NCBI RefSeq assembly: GCF_018812025.1
Contig: NC_063049.1
Location: 21,485,409 to 21,549,408, forward strand
Source of the DNA: Megalobrama amblycephala
Taxonomy: Eukaryota > Chordata > Actinopteri > Cypriniformes > Xenocyprididae
DNA length: 64,000 nucleotides
Direction of reading: 5' to 3'
Shown here: one piece after another, positions 23,229 to 37,089 of the stretch
Layout of the letters: every line of letters starts with the position of its first letter
How positions within the stretch are numbered: position 1 is the first letter of the stretch
Notes under the pieces: model-generated
The model's database searches: none
Told to the model about the DNA's origin: nothing
What the model saw: only the letters and a program-made list of their open reading frames with translations
Position numbers and translations under genes: made by a program

Positions 23229-24925
23229 ATCAACATGTCTTGAGTTGCTAAAATTACTTTATTAAAACAGAAAATTGGCTCAAATATTGCACTTTGTTGT
23301 CTTGTTTATACTCACAATTTGCCAAAACGCTCTGGTTAGTAATATGTCCATCACTATAAATTCAAGAGTGACTACTGTCTTTAAATATGAGAGTGGATTC
23401 CTATTATATTTAAACGTGGTTGCCAATCCCAAAACTTTGTTTCTACATGGCCATGCTGAGCCCTGGTCCACATGAGGGTAATATCAGTTTGAATCTGAAC
23501 AGCAACATTACTACAACAACTTTCCCAATGATTTCGTCTTCACTATATCAGTCCAATAAAAGGCAAAAGTCTAAAACAAAAACATAAAAAGACTTAAATG
23601 ATGATAAAGAACAAGAAAGGAACAAAAAATGAAAGAGATCAGATAATGAGTGCATAAAAGAGAAAGACGTGACGAGGATTAGATGAGGGACAGGTGGACA
23701 CTACTCACTCTATAGGAAGTTCCACACATGTGCTCGTCAATAGAAAAGAAAAAGATTCAGGAAAAAAAAAAAAGGAGAAAATCAGTTGTCCTCACATCCT
23801 TACAAACATAGCCACGGGGTATCTGTGCATTTGGCACTGGGGCCCCAGAGGGGAGGTTACAGATGCCGGCGGCCACTTTTGAGACCATGCACAAAAGGCC
23901 TCATTCTGCTCTCTTCATACTCCTCTAATAATCTCCATTAATGGCTTTATAATTAAATCGCAATCAATTACTCTATATGAGAAGTCTTCATTAAAGCCAG
24001 TGCTCTGACAATGCTCTAACAATCAGTTCAACGTTACAGAAAAAAAGTATGAATTAGGATGTCTGTTAAGGTTTTATTACGCTTTTGAAATGTCTGTGGC
24101 AAAGGCAGTATGGCAGATTCTGTAATTTCCAGTAATTTTACACTTCAATGGCAGATTCCATGCCTGTTTTTGACAGCGAACACAATAATGTGGGCCACTT
24201 GTGTTCACACAGCCAGAAAGACCCCCAGGTCAGTGAGCAGGGGGAAAAAAAACAACAACAAAGAGACTGGAGAGTCTGGGACTTGACCTGGATTACACAC
24301 ACTCACACGCAGCATGCCACCATTCATTAATTCCTGTAGTTTTTTTGATTGTTTGTACAGCATGGTGTCTTAATCAGTCATCATTCCAGTCATCTGAATA
24401 TTAACACGCCAATCAGACCAAAGGGCTTTTTGGCAGCAACAATACACAAACCACATACCGCTTATTCAAAGTGTGTCTCTCTGATGCACCGAACACTTGT
24501 TTGCTTTTTTAAATGTCTTTTAATGTCACCCTATCTCTTATTGTAATTGATCATATTTTTATTTTTTCAAATCAAAATGTTGAGGTTTAATTTTCAAGCT
24601 CACATTCAAATCTGCCTTCATTCAATCACCAAACGACAGACAGAACTAAGTCCCACGTCTTTTCTCGGATGTATGTCACAATATGTTGTGACTTCCATTA
24701 CAATGTGACTTTAAATTTATGGGATTTTTTTGTAGCTAAAGGAGAGATGACAGAAAACAATGGGAAAGCAGGGAAGGCAATGGGATGTAGACACAACAAA
24801 AGCCAGATTCAAACCCAAATTTCCCATTTGAGCACCACAGTTCGATTGGCCTAAAAAAACACAAGGAGAGTGAATTTGAGTGTAAATCATTTGAAAACAA
24901 TTGTTAGACAAATCATCCATTTGAC
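23229..24925. other. Repeat-free intron with candidate conserved element 23870-24040
   Basis: The segment 23870-24040 holds cctctaataatctccatt, aatggctttataattaaa and tcgcaatcaattactc, a cluster of TAAT / ATTA words in non-repetitive DNA, typical of conserved vertebrate enhancers. Not verified. Confidence 0.3.
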
Positions 24926-24929
24926 TTAA

Positions 24930-25691
24930 AGGGATAGTTCACCCAAAAAATGAAAATTTGATGTTTATCTGCTTACCCCCAGGGCATCCAAGATGTAGGT
25001 GACTTTGTTTCTTCAGTTGAACACAAATGATGATTTTTAACTCCAACCGTTGCCATCTGTCAGTCAAATAATGGGAGTGAATGGGAACTTGGATCAATAA
25101 GAGTCAAATCCAAATTAAACCCTGCGGCTCGTGATGACACATTGATGTCCTAAGACACGATACGATCGGTTTGTGCGAGAAACCGAACAGTATTTATATC
25201 ATTTTTTACCTCTAAAACACCACTATGTCCAAATGCGATCAGCACTCGGTTAGTGAGGTCTGATCGCGCTCTGACAGCGGCAGTGATGTCTCGCGCACAT
25301 ACTCCAATGAGTGCTAGACATCACTGTCGTTGTCAGAGCGCGATCAGACCTTACTAACCGAATGCTGAACGCAGTTGGACATAGTGGTGTTTTAGAGGTA
25401 AAAAATGATATAAAACCTGTTCGGTTTCTCACACAAACCGATCATTTTGTGTCTTAAGACATCAATGCGTCGTCACGAGCCGCAGGGTTTAATTTGGATT
25501 TGTCTATGCAAGGTTTTTCGACTCTTATTGATCCAAGTTCCCATTCACTCCCATTATTCGGCTGACAGACGGCAACGGTTGGAGTTAAAAATCATCATTT
25601 GTGTTCTACTGAAGAATAAAAGTACCCTACTTGGATGCGCTGGGGGTAAGCAGATAAACATAAAATTTTCATTTCTGGGTGAACTATCCCT
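24930..25691. mobile_element. Angel-like long palindrome, 762 bp, intact
   Basis: Flanked by TTAA at 24926-24929 and 25692-25695. The left end AGGGATAGTTCACCC and right end GGGTGAACTATCCCT are perfect inverted repeats; arms of about 360 bp pair through gatcgcgctctgaca / tgtcagagcgcgatc to a loop of about 20 bp near 25300. No coding capacity. Confidence 0.92.
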
Positions 25692-25695
25692 TTAA

Positions 25696-27592
25696 TGCTA
25701 GAATTTACGTAATAATTATTTTATAAGGTCCAATGTGTCTGGAGCACCTCTAAGCCACAGCTCTGACTATAACATCTATTTTTAAGAGCATACTTCTACT
25801 CAGCATTCTTTCCGTTGGTCTGGCACAAAGGTACGGGCTGCTTTATTGTCCCATATCCTTCCAGGGGATGAAACAGAATTATTAATGCTAATTTCCTGTG
25901 TTGATCTGAGGCGGGACAAGTAAGAGCACCCTCATCTGACCAGATCAAAGGCAGGGGCCGTCATTCTTAAATCACGCAGACATGGTGCAGAGGACCCTCA
26001 AAGCCAGATCTGATCCACAGCTTTTTAAACTCTCCACTACAACAGGAGGAAGTGTTAGCGATCATTCTTCCCGAAGATTGATCACAGGGAACACTTCTCC
26101 TGACGTGATTAGAAACACATGGAAGTTGAAGGTCTATATGCTGAACACCTTTCTCATTCCCTTTCTTTCACTCTATCCTCAGAGTCATTTTTTTTAATTT
26201 TCCTTTGCAAAAGAAGTGCTTAACCTTTTTTTGCGAGAGAGATCTAGGGTGAGATTTGCTTTGAGCATCTGGGGTGAGTAATGGTGGAGGAAGCCAATCA
26301 ATACCTCTTTGCCTGATGATGGCCATTCAGGGTGTAATTACGCTGGGAGCCTTTTCCTCCAATGGAACATAACTGCCCCTTTCATCTATTCACCTTTTAG
26401 TAGACTCGACCATTTTTGGCTTTGTCTAACCTCTAATGGCTCTCGGACCGGTTTTGTCTTCTGACAGGTGCTTGAACGCTATAGATGACGGAGGAATTAA
26501 ACTAAGGACATGCATATGTGACCCTCTAACTCTAACAAGAGCTTACAGACAACCTGAGGTCTGAGGATACTGACGGGTTGAATTACAGCAGCCGTGGGAG
26601 ACAAGAATTGTTGGCCAAACCCCAAAGGCCGGTTTGTTTCCCTGAGGTGTGAATGTGGTCATGTGGTGACATCCCTGATACATCTGCACCAGCTGTCTTC
26701 ACCATGACTGCCTGTCCCTTTGACGCCAAACCTCCCACCGCAATAGCACCAGCCATATCGCATGAATACATTATCGGCTTTCACTACGTCAACGTCGCTT
26801 CATCGCACCTCGTCAACCAAGAATCCTGCTAATTATGTACAGAGACTCTATGGTGTCTCTCCTGAACGTCGAGGAGGACAACTGCACATTAAAATGGATG
26901 TCAGAGGCTGGCAATGTTAGCGCACATTAACAAGGCACTGCTGTTCGGCTCTGGCCATCAGTCTTGAACTGCAGAGTTGATCAGAGACAATCTGGTCATG
27001 GTATGGAAGAGAGACAGAGGGAGGACAGAAGGGAGGTGATGGAAACACTTGCCTGGATCCGTACGGGGGCCGGCAGGAAGCAGAAGGAAGCAGGGCTGGA
27101 TGAACAATGGAACAGACTGGCAAGCAGAACGCCTCCCCCCTGCTAAGATCTCTGGCTTCTGCTCTTGGTCACCACAAATCTTCAGAACTTCGGCAGAACT
27201 TCTCCCAGTATTCTTCAATTGAGACTGAGGATAATTTCTTCAGTGACTAGCACCTTCACTCTTTTTAAACTATGTTTTTCAGTTACTTTTAAAATACAGA
27301 CAAGTCTGAGGTGAAGAAATTTGTCCTTATTTCTGTGAAGGCTTCACCTTAAGATGGGCTAAATTCTGAGCTCCATTACATCTCTCAAGTCTGTTGTGCA
27401 TTACTAATGACATAAACAAAAAAAAAATGTCCTGAGGATAGACACAAAGGTCTGAAACCAGCATGGAGAAATTTGTGGCGGTTGAAAACATATTAGTTGT
27501 TAGCTGATTATAAATGTCTTATTTATCAGTATTGGCCTACATAGGATATTTAATTGTGCATTTACATTTCCCATAATAATTGAATTACACTG
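25696..27592. other. Longest repeat-free block here; candidate conserved elements
   Basis: About 1.9 kb without recognised repeats. 25730-26570 contains gaattattaatgctaatt, ggtgtaattacgctggg and ggagccttttcctccaat, with balanced composition. It may hold intronic enhancers; only alignment would show it. Short open frames are not supported as genes. Confidence 0.3.
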
Positions 27593-27596
27593 TTAA

Positions 27597-28043
27597 AGGA
27601 TTAGTTCACTTTCAAATGAAAATTAGCCCAAGCTTTACTCACCCTCAAGCTGTCCTAGGTGTATATGACTTTCTTCTTTCACACAATTGGAGAAATATTA
27701 ATAAATATCCTTATGCATCCGAGCTTTATAATGACAGTGAGCGGGTATCAACAAGTATGAGCTGAAGAAAGTGTCTCCATCCACATCCATCAATCATAAA
27801 CATACTCCACACGGCTCCGGTGGGTTAATAAAGGCCTTCTGAAGTGAAGCGATGCATTTGTGTACAAAAAAATACATCCATATTTAACAAGTTATGAAGT
27901 AAAACATCTAGCTTCCGCCAGACCGCCTTACCATATTAAAATTACGGAAAAAATGGAACTGGCGTTCGCGTCAGTTAAGCTTTTTCCGTAAGTTGAATAG
28001 GGAAGGCGTAGGATGTAGCGTGAGCTGAAAGTGAACTAATCCT
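27597..28043. mobile_element. TTAA-flanked MITE, 447 bp, AGGATTAGTTCAC ends
   Basis: AGGATTAGTTCACTTTC on the left and GAAAGTGAACTAATCCT on the right are perfect 17-bp inverted repeats, with TTAA at 27593-27596 and 28044-28047. The inside (gccttctgaagtgaagcg, aatagggaaggcgtag) shares words with elements at 36846 and 40081. Confidence 0.9.
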
Positions 28044-28339
28044 TTAAAAGTAATCTTCAACAAAAAACTAAATAAATAAATTACATTCACTTTTCATACT
28101 GAACATTATAATGTTGCAATACCTAAATTCACTTTTAGAATAAATGATTGTAGTTTCTAGGGTTTTATTTTTAATTTATTGATTTATTTAGTTTATTTAG
28201 ACAAAATAATATATAATTTTAATATTGGCAAGTTATCGGATATCACAAAAACCGGTATGTCAGTGCATCCCCTATCTATAAATATTAATAGGATCGCTTC
28301 CATTGCCTGTGAATTGTATTTACCCTTAACAATTGATTG
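28044..28339. other. Intron, nothing recognised
   Basis: AT-rich, no supported feature. Confidence 0.4.
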
Positions 28340-28542
28340 GGTTACACTTTAATGGTCCACATTCTAACTATAAGTAACTTTGCAATTACATGTCAGTTAA
28401 CTCTCATTAGAGTACTAATAGACTGTAGTAGACTGTTAGTAGACTGTTAGATTAGGGTTAGTAGAATACGTTGACATGCAACTTGCAAAGATACTTTTAG
28501 TCAGTAGAATGTCTGTTGGGGGACCATCAAAAAAATGTTACC
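28340..28542. mobile_element. hAT-like MITE, 203 bp, exact 8-bp duplication
   Basis: Ends GGTTACACTTTAATGGTCC and GGACCATC...GTTACC are imperfect inverted repeats. The flanks are identical 8-mers ATTGATTG (28332-28339 and 28543-28550). Confidence 0.85.
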
Positions 28543-28550
28543 ATTGATTG

Positions 28551-31357
28551 GCATAGGATATCAACTGAAGTAATTATTTCTGTAAACTGTCAAAATTGAG
28601 GTTGCCATCTTTAATTCACCTGACTGTGGTTGAGACTTAAAGCTTTAGTAGTGAGAAAAAAATGCTACAACATAATACAAAACCCAACAACAACAAAGTC
28701 AGTGAAGGCGAAAATGCTTTAGATTGGCCATCATGCTTCATAATGTTCCAGAAGCCCTCCATGGACTCTGGTAAATGTCATAACCTGAATCCGGACTGTA
28801 GGTAGAGGTAAAACCCGTGAGGCTCTAATCATACAAGAGGCGCAACACTAATCTGTCATGTTCATTAGCACTCGCGGTGTACATCATTAGTAGTATCCAC
28901 AGAGCACCATAATAGCACAAATTACACCGTCATCCTCAGCTATAATCACCCCACTTTCCACAGCCATTAAACTGAGCAAAGAAAGCCTGAGAGTCCACGG
29001 AGACTGGAAATACAGCCCAAAAAGGCAACAATACACACTAAAAGTGGGTTTGCTACATTTGGGATTTGTGAAATATCTAAAACCTTCTCTATATTGTCTT
29101 AAATGGTGATCTGCCTCATAAATCACCAGAAATACATTACAGAAACGAAGCACAACAATATGATGAAATTAAATTAGGCTAATAGATTCTGATCGCTTCG
29201 CAAGACCTTGTTGCTCTCAAACTTTTTGATTTAAGAACCCTATTAAGCAAAACCATATGAGGTACCTGACCTCCACAGATCTAATGGTTCTTTCATTATG
29301 TCTTGTTGAATAGTTACAGTGTCACAGCCAAAACTAACAAATCTACAATTGAGACCAACTAATCACCAGTCCCTATAGAACTATTGACCCCTGCAGATGC
29401 AAAACCATCTGCGACCATAAAGCTTCTGCCTGCCTGTCCTTTGAACATGAAAAATTAGGGTTTGTTTAATAAAAACAAATTAATGCTTGTTCTGAAATAA
29501 AATACACAGCATTTTCAGTGATTTACCACTTTAATAATCGAAAATGAGTTTCATTTGGAACTCAGGTACTTGATCTGTATGGCTTCAACTCTCATTCACA
29601 TACTGTATCTTGGCCATCAGGATACTGTGCGGTCATGTGCTCAGTACAGTAAAACCTCTTTGTTTATACAGTACAATAATGGAAATACTTCAGACGTCTG
29701 TGGCACCATCCAGGCTGCAAATACAGACTCTCTGAGCCAGGCAGCAAAGACAACTGACCTCATATACACATAACATAACAGGAAATGACAGGTGCTCGGC
29801 ATGTTTCTGATTACTTGACGAGCAGTATGGGAATATTCAACCTCAAAGAGCTTTCAACTTCCTGTTTAAAATGAGGAATATGATGAGTTGCTGAGAAGAT
29901 GGACTTCAGAGAATTTCTCACTTGGAAAGGTGCAAATTAGCCTGTGATTACAGTGAGTGATGACATGAAAAAAAAGGCACAGAGACGAAAACATAGATTT
30001 TCAGAAATACATGTGTTTGAAGGAGAATAACGTCAGCAGCCTGTAAACATAAGACACACAGTATATAATGCACAACCCTCGGCACATGCAGCATATGATT
30101 ATTAAACGATTTCCAGAAAGAATAAAAGCACTGTTCTTGCAGCTTCCATTTAGCTCTTCCTTTTCATTTCCACTCAATCTGCCATATTCTTGTCCTGATT
30201 GTTACCTTTCAGAGACTGGTCTAAGCAAGCCTGCCACATCTTCACTCTTTAATGTAATCAAAGGCTGAAACAGGCCCGTATTGGAAAAAAAAAAGGATAA
30301 GTCGAAACAAGAGGCTTAGCACAGAGGTGCTATAGACAGAAAAAAAAAAGAAAAGAAAAAAGAAAAAAGAAAAGACCCATTCAGAAGTGGGACACACAGA
30401 CCCAATCACATATTCATGCCATTTTCCATTCATCCAATCATCTTAATCAGGACATTGCATCTTGGGAATCAAAGGGGAGATGATTGAACTTCCATTAAAA
30501 AGGCCTTTTAGTGATTCATATGTAGATGGAGAGGAGAACAGCGGTGGCCTGTTAGCTACTGTATTCCTCCACTCGAACCACACACATGAACCTCCCGGTG
30601 ATACCGTTACCATGGTGAACTGAAGACTGAGACGACCATACCCTTTCGCAGAAATAAACCTATCTCCAGATCACAGCGCTCGTAAAGGTGAGGTGGGCGC
30701 CGGCGTGGGCAGCTGTCGCCATTGATGACTGACATGAGCATGGTTTTATAACTCCTAGTAGGGATTTTAAGAGAGGGAGGCCGGTCCTTGATCTAAATTC
30801 TAGACGCCCTACATCTGATAAAGAAAGACAGACAAAGCTTCTCACATTTAAAGTGGTCACAAAAGATATTTGGACACTTCATTTGATGCTTAAAAATGTC
30901 ATTGCATTGATAAAAAACTAGCAAAGCAAGTGGCATCTGAAATCAGGTGTAACAACAGGTGTAATCACATTCACACTTGTATTTCAGTTCTCTTGGTTCT
31001 TTTGGTCTTGACCAAAAAAGAAAATTATATATTTAGTCCTGGTTCACACTGTCATTTTTAACACAAACTAAAGATACAAAAACAAAAAGGACGTATATTT
31101 TGCGACAGAACATCCAAAACAATGCTATGTGCTGGGCTAAATGCAATCGCTGTGCATGAATGTGTGAGCTTATAGAGCTTATAAAATGTGTAAAGGAGTC
31201 AAAACAGCGACAGGAATCCCTCCGTCACACTCACAAATGAAGATCTGCTGCGAGGAGCGACGGTTCTGATGCTGTAACCGAACTGTGATGGGCAACATCG
31301 CGACTATGACGATATTTTTAAAATAAACGCCAGTTTTTTTTTATATATATTTTGTTA
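28551..31357. other. Repeat-poor intron; candidate conserved element 28690-28890
   Basis: 2.8 kb with only a purine tract at 30339-30374. The segment 28690-28890 (gccatcatgcttcataat, gaggctctaatcatac, ttcattagcactcgcgg) resembles conserved non-coding sequence. No exon found. Confidence 0.28.
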
Positions 31358-31800
31358 CACTGCAAAAAATGCTGTTCTTACTTAGAGTTTTTGTCTTGTT
31401 TCTAGTCAAAATATCTTAATGTTCTTAAATCAAGAAGCATTTTCTTGACAAGTAAAAATTATTTTCTTGTTTTCAGGAAAAATAAGTAAAAATTAAGTAA
31501 GTTTTTCCTTAAAACAAGCAAAATAATCTGCCAATGGGGTAAGCAAAATAATCTTATTTCAAACCAAGAATAAGCTATATAATCTTGTTTTCAATTTGGA
31601 TTAAGATTATTTTGCTTACCCCACTGGCAGATTATTTTGCTTGTTTTAAGGAAAAACTCACTTAATTTTGACTTATTTTTCCAAAAACAAGAAATTAAAT
31701 TTTACTTGTCAAGAAAATGCTTCTTGATCTAAGAATTTTTAGATATTTGGACTGGAAACAAGACAAAAATTCTAAGTAAGAACAGCATTTTTTTGCAGTG
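31358..31800. mobile_element. Palindromic MITE, 443 bp, CACTGCAAAAAATGCTGTTC ends
   Basis: CACTGCAAAAAATGCTG is matched by CAGCATTTTTTTGCAGTG; the arms continue (cttacttaga, caagtaaaaatt, ctgccaatggggtaagc) to a loop near 31575. Flanked by TA on both sides, possibly the target duplication. A common fish element type. Confidence 0.85.
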
Positions 31801-32865
31801 TATATAATGCAATGGCATTCATACATTTTTAAGTGTGACTAAAGCATCCAAATTGTTTTTGGGGCATCTAGATAGGCAGTCATGTGTCTCTTTAGAGCTC
31901 TTGCACTGATGTCACTTCCTACCCAAAGGCTGTCCAGGTTTCTGTTGATGAGCATTAGACTTGGTTGTTGACTTGATCTAACATACAAACATACAGCAGG
32001 AAAGACATTAGGACATGTGTTAATTGAGAGAGAAAGACGAGGGAAATGGGGGCTCTCACTCCATCAGCAGGTCTGTGAGGGAGGGATGAGGTAAGTTGCG
32101 CCATCTGTGACTCTGACACGTTTCAGAAGCTTTTAGCGGCCATTAGCACACTCACTAAAGGTCACACACCAGTGCTCTCTCACACATACACATAGCCACA
32201 CGGTCAAGCACATGCATGCAAGGATATTCACATATAAATAATCACAGATGTACAAACATGCACATACACACAATAAATCAATCTCAGCTGAGCTAAATAT
32301 GAATTTGACAACAGAAGGGTTGAGGATGCCGCCAGCATGTACCTGTCAACCTCACTGAGCATCATCCTGTGGAACGCTGCCTTTGAAAGACAAAAGTAAA
32401 ACATGACTATGACTCAACGGTGCTCTAGACTGTGACTAAAAGTAAAGTGGCAATTTAAAATATAGGTAGGAAATCTTTATTTGAATTAACTGTTAAATTA
32501 ATTGAAAAATTAAATGTTCTTCCCGCACTATTTTTAACATGCATAGGTGTACACACTGCAGCTAAATTTTGTTGTCATTTTACCTTCTGGTGTTCAATCC
32601 AGTTCTGAACAAACAGTTTAGTAATTTACAGGAGTGACAACCGCACTCTACAACCAAATTAACCACTCGGGTAGTGATAATTGAATTTACCAAAAAATCT
32701 ATGCAGTAGTGTACAAAACCACACCGCTGGAGTGATTGCTAGTGAGAGATGAGCGTGACACATGGCTCAAGAGCAGCGGAGCTTTCATTATGCCGCAGTT
32801 GCTGCTTCCGTTTCTTACGGTCAAGCATATGTGAGGTAACGCAGAGCTGTTTTATCATATAGATA
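31801..32865. other. Unique intron, nothing recognised
   Basis: No repeat or exon supported. Confidence 0.4.
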
Positions 32866-33706
32866 CACTGTAAACCAGAACACTCAAAATACTTAATTGG
32901 TTTAAGTAGAAAAAACTTAAATTGAACAAATTAGCTCAGTTAAATTAACTGCTATGAGTATTTAGAGCTTTCTTTTTCTTTTGAGTTCACAGCACTGACA
33001 TATTTTAAGTAGTTTAAGTGTCATTGTTTTGAGTTGGATGAACTCATTTCTTTTAATTTAGACTAACTTAAGTTTGACTGAAACTGGGCTGGTATTTCTA
33101 TTTTCCAGCATGCTTTGCCTCTGGCACTCGAAAGTGAGAGTAAATGCTAAAATTATGTGTTATATAATGTTTTTTTTTTTTTTTTGTTTTTTGTGCACAA
33201 TTAATGGTAAGGAAGATTTAGTAGGGATTAATGTTTTGTTATGCTAATTTTGAAGTGTTTGTTAATATGGGTTTTTAGAGAGTTACCATCATGGTGACAA
33301 GTAGGCTTGGTTTGAGAGCAGGTAAATTGCATGTTTTAAGATGCTGTACTTATTCAGTAAGTGCTATACCATGATATTGTTAACATGTTAGCAGATTAAC
33401 AAGTTGACATTTTCTGTATTTTCTTAGGGTTTACAGTGAAGTAAATAACTTGTTTGATTGGCAAGAACTCAAAAAAAAAAAAAAAAAAAAAAGTAAACTA
33501 AATATTTTATGTTAATTGCTATCAAAATGTATGAGTTAGCTAACTCACTACTTCAAGTTAAGAGAAATTAACATGCATGAGTACTACAAACTCATAACTT
33601 GATAGTTCTGCTCAATTAAAATTGGGAACATCTTAACTCCAAAAATTTGATGTAACTGATTACCTCAAATTTTTTGAGTTAGCCCAACTTATTTGGGTTT
33701 ACAGTA
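32866..33706. mobile_element. DNA element, 841 bp, CACTGTAAACC ends
   Basis: CACTGTAAACC at the left and GGTTTACAGT at the right. The inner parts are AT-rich and partly complementary (gagttagcccaactta type words). It contains poly-T (33172-33186) and poly-A (33471-33492) and has no frame. Confidence 0.65.
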
Positions 33707-36380
33707 TACATTTGTGTGTTGAAAATTATGTTATAATGTTACTCTGTGTGTTTGCTCGGCAGCTGCTATGAGAAACCTGTTGCACACTGCAGTAAGCTAG
33801 ATCAATATTAGAATATCGTATTAATATAATAAAGAAAACGAGATTCAAACAATAAGACTAAATGTGTTGAGCTATATAACAATGATTAGTTTTCTGTCTA
33901 TAAATGTATCCAAACAGTTGTTCCCTTGTCTAATAAAACATAATTTATTAAAACATCTTTGGTGTTTCCATGGTTTTTACAAAATAAAACCAAAAAAATC
34001 AAGGATAGGGTGGATATGATGTCATTGATAGGCGACACATGGACACGGCCCGTGTCCTGGTTAAAATTGCTTATTTCTCTGGATTTAAACATTCCTGGAA
34101 ACATTTGATATAAGTACACAAGTCAACAAAATATATAACACTGTTCTAGTGGTTTTTGGATATTTTAATCAAAAAATCTTACATATTGTGCCTTTATGTC
34201 TTAATAATAGTGCTACCAAAATTCTTCATAAAGAAAAGATCCGCTATCACGGCAGCTGTGGTGGAATTTGCTGGAAGGCAAAATGGCCAAGAGATGTGAG
34301 GAAAAATGAAAGGAGAGAGGCAGAAGTGTGAGAAAGAAAAGAGGACAGCTGGTGACAGAACGGAGGGAGCAGGCCTGCTGCAGTCTCTGTTAATGGCAGC
34401 AGCATGAGTAGTGAACACTTGTTCTCACTCTCTCTCCTCTACATAAACATCCGCTGAGAGACCAGCACTATCATTACACACACACAGGAACTTTCTCTTT
34501 CTTTCTCTCTCATTCCACCCCATCGTAAAGGTGGTTTTAGCTGCGTTTAAGCTGGTTTAGACAAACTTGGAAACCAGCTAACCATTTCAGTCTGGTTTAT
34601 TTTTATTATTATTTTTCCCACAACATGGTACAGCACTGCCTTCAAAACTGTTTATCAAACAATGCTGTCCGAAAAGACACCCTGTTAATCTCTTGCCTTA
34701 AAAGGTAAAGCTGCAAGCCGCATTCCTCCCTCGCCTCTAATGGGAGACAGTCATATGCTCGGTCACAGTTTTAAGTGCGAGCCGAGAGGCTTTGAGGAAC
34801 TGCAATTTTGCTGAATTGCTTCACATTAAGGTTAATTATGTAATATTTCATTTCTGATAAAAAGTAGCGGGTTGATGAGATAAAAGTAAAGTCTGGAAGT
34901 GTTTAACGCCATGTAGTTTCACTGAGAGAAGTTTAAAGTGTCTGAAAAGAAATGGCTCAGATCTGACTTCAGGAAAGATGAATATGGATTACTTCAAAGT
35001 AAAATAAAAAAAATAAAGTAATGCAAAGCAAAGTAAAGTAAAAAAGACACTTTCCAATTTCACTGAAAAATGCTGATAAATGCACAATTGTGGCTATAAG
35101 CACTGTGTGTGCGGTTACATTTACAACTGTAGGTCTCACAGGATTGTGTGTGTTAGCCAGTGTAATGCAAGTTGTTAAAGGTGTGTGTTTGTGTGTGTTC
35201 CACAGCAGCAGTCATACACGGGCCTCCATCTGTCTGCAAGATGTAAAACATCCTAATGGGTCCCATCCTCCACCTGAGGCTATACCTTACCCTCCCATAA
35301 AGCTACTCCATCTTTGTCACATACACACCCACACAAACTATACAGTTCTGCTGTGGTGCTAAATAATCAGTTTCTCACACAAACACACTATACCAGTAAT
35401 TTACCACTAAAATTCACAAACACATGCATTTAAACGCACTAACACTAAACAATGTGCTGTACACACATAAAAAAAATAAAAATAAATGTGGGAAACACCA
35501 AGGGAACTCATCTCACAACTGATTCCAAATGGAAGCTGATGTTAGCATGTTGCTAAGCTAAAATTGTGATAGTGAGCATAAACACAGCAGACACAAGCAC
35601 TGGGTAAAATCATTGATTTGACTTTATCATTCCTTTTTTAAGTGTTTGACGAAATAATTAATATCAGTAGAGTGCCTATGATGCTATATAGATAGGCAGC
35701 TCAACTAGCTACGGTGTTAGCTTAAACAGACGTGTAATTTTATAGTAAAATACAGGTAAATTTACAGATCTTGGAAGGAAATTTATGGTAAACAATCAGT
35801 CATCTTACAATTTATAGTTATTTTTGATTAACTATACTTCATCATGGGCCTTTGAATGCTAAGGTCTGAGATACAGCATGACATGAAAGGTTGATTTTCC
35901 TCTTTTGTCATACGTTTATCACTGAGCTACAGGGCAGTATCCTGGCTTAATGTCTCAGATTTGCAGCACTGCTCTGACCCACAGCCACAGCTACCACCAG
36001 ATCAACATGGCCACTATCAGCAGAATGGACACTAGCCAGTGACTCCCACTGGGCACTAAGTAGTGGCCAATAACAGTGTATCTGAGCCAGACAGAGAACA
36101 AAATACCATCCACACTGGCCAGCGAAAGATTTAACAGGCACATATAACACAGAGATGGAAAACACAAGAAGAAACTAAGCCAGAAAGTAAAGTTCAACTA
36201 GACAGTGACAATGTCTATAGGGTTTTTTGACCTCAAATAAGACATTCATATTTAGTAATAGAGAACCTAAACGGTGTCTACAGACTCACTGGCACACAAG
36301 ACAACAAGATGGCTCACATTCAAATTTACACATCTGGTAAACACAGACTGAAATACCTCTCTCAGCCTCTCCTGAATTAG
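33707..36380. other. Unique intron, nothing recognised
   Basis: 2.7 kb with scattered CA-rich stretches (35180-35400). No coding or repeat unit supported. Confidence 0.4.
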
Positions 36381-36496
36381 AGGAATAATTCACCCCAAAA
36401 TTTTTGGAGCATGTAAATTAACAGCAAGCATGTCGGTAACAACATAAGGATGAGTAAATAATGATGACAACAATATTTTGTGAATGCCCTATCTCT
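36381..36496. mobile_element. Very short degraded Angel-like remnant
   Basis: aggaataattcacccc on the left and tgagtaaataatgatgac ... atctctttaa on the right, with almost no interior. Right flank TTAA. Confidence 0.55.
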
Positions 36497-37009
36497 TTAA
36501 AAGCTCTAAATGAAGGCTGTTTCTTCATTGAGAGACACTTCAAGCACTTGGAAGCACTTTCTGATTTACAGTTGGTGTGGTCAGAGGTCACGATCCTCAA
36601 GGGGTGTCTTATAATCTGTACTTCACCTGCTCTTAACCTTTGAGGTCAGACATCACAAATACACATAATGCTAAGTGAAAAGAGCAGTCAATAATTGTCC
36701 ATCGATCTACAAAATGCTTGAGATGTTTTAGCCCCTGGTTGCATGTAAAAAATATGAGGACAAATAAGAGAGGAATAAAAATGGAATAAAAATGTGTTAA
36801 AGTTTGTTTTGTTAACCCTTGACATTCATTAAGAGCAGGTCACATGGAAAAGTTCACCCAAAAATGAAAATTATCCCATAATTTACACACCCTCAAGTCA
36901 TCCTAGATGTATTTCCTCTTTCAGCCAAACTCAGTCTGAGTTATATTAAATAATATCCTGGCTCCTCCCAGCTTTGTAAGTATTGAATAGCACCTGAGTT
37001 TTTGAAGCA

Positions 37010-37089
37010 CATCCATCCATCCATCCATCCATCCATCCATCCATCCATCCATCCATCCATCCATCCATCCATCCATCCATCCATCCATC
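37010..37089 (+). repeat. (ATCC)n microsatellite in the left palindrome arm
   Basis: About 19 perfect units. The matching place in the right arm (37447-37457) has only ggatggatg, so the expansion happened after the palindrome formed. It encodes a spurious Met-Asp-Gly-Trp repeat. Confidence 0.95.

Noticed and set aside
37010..37089. Regularly spaced repeats as a possible CRISPR array
   Set aside because: Tandem tetranucleotides without spacers in a vertebrate intron.
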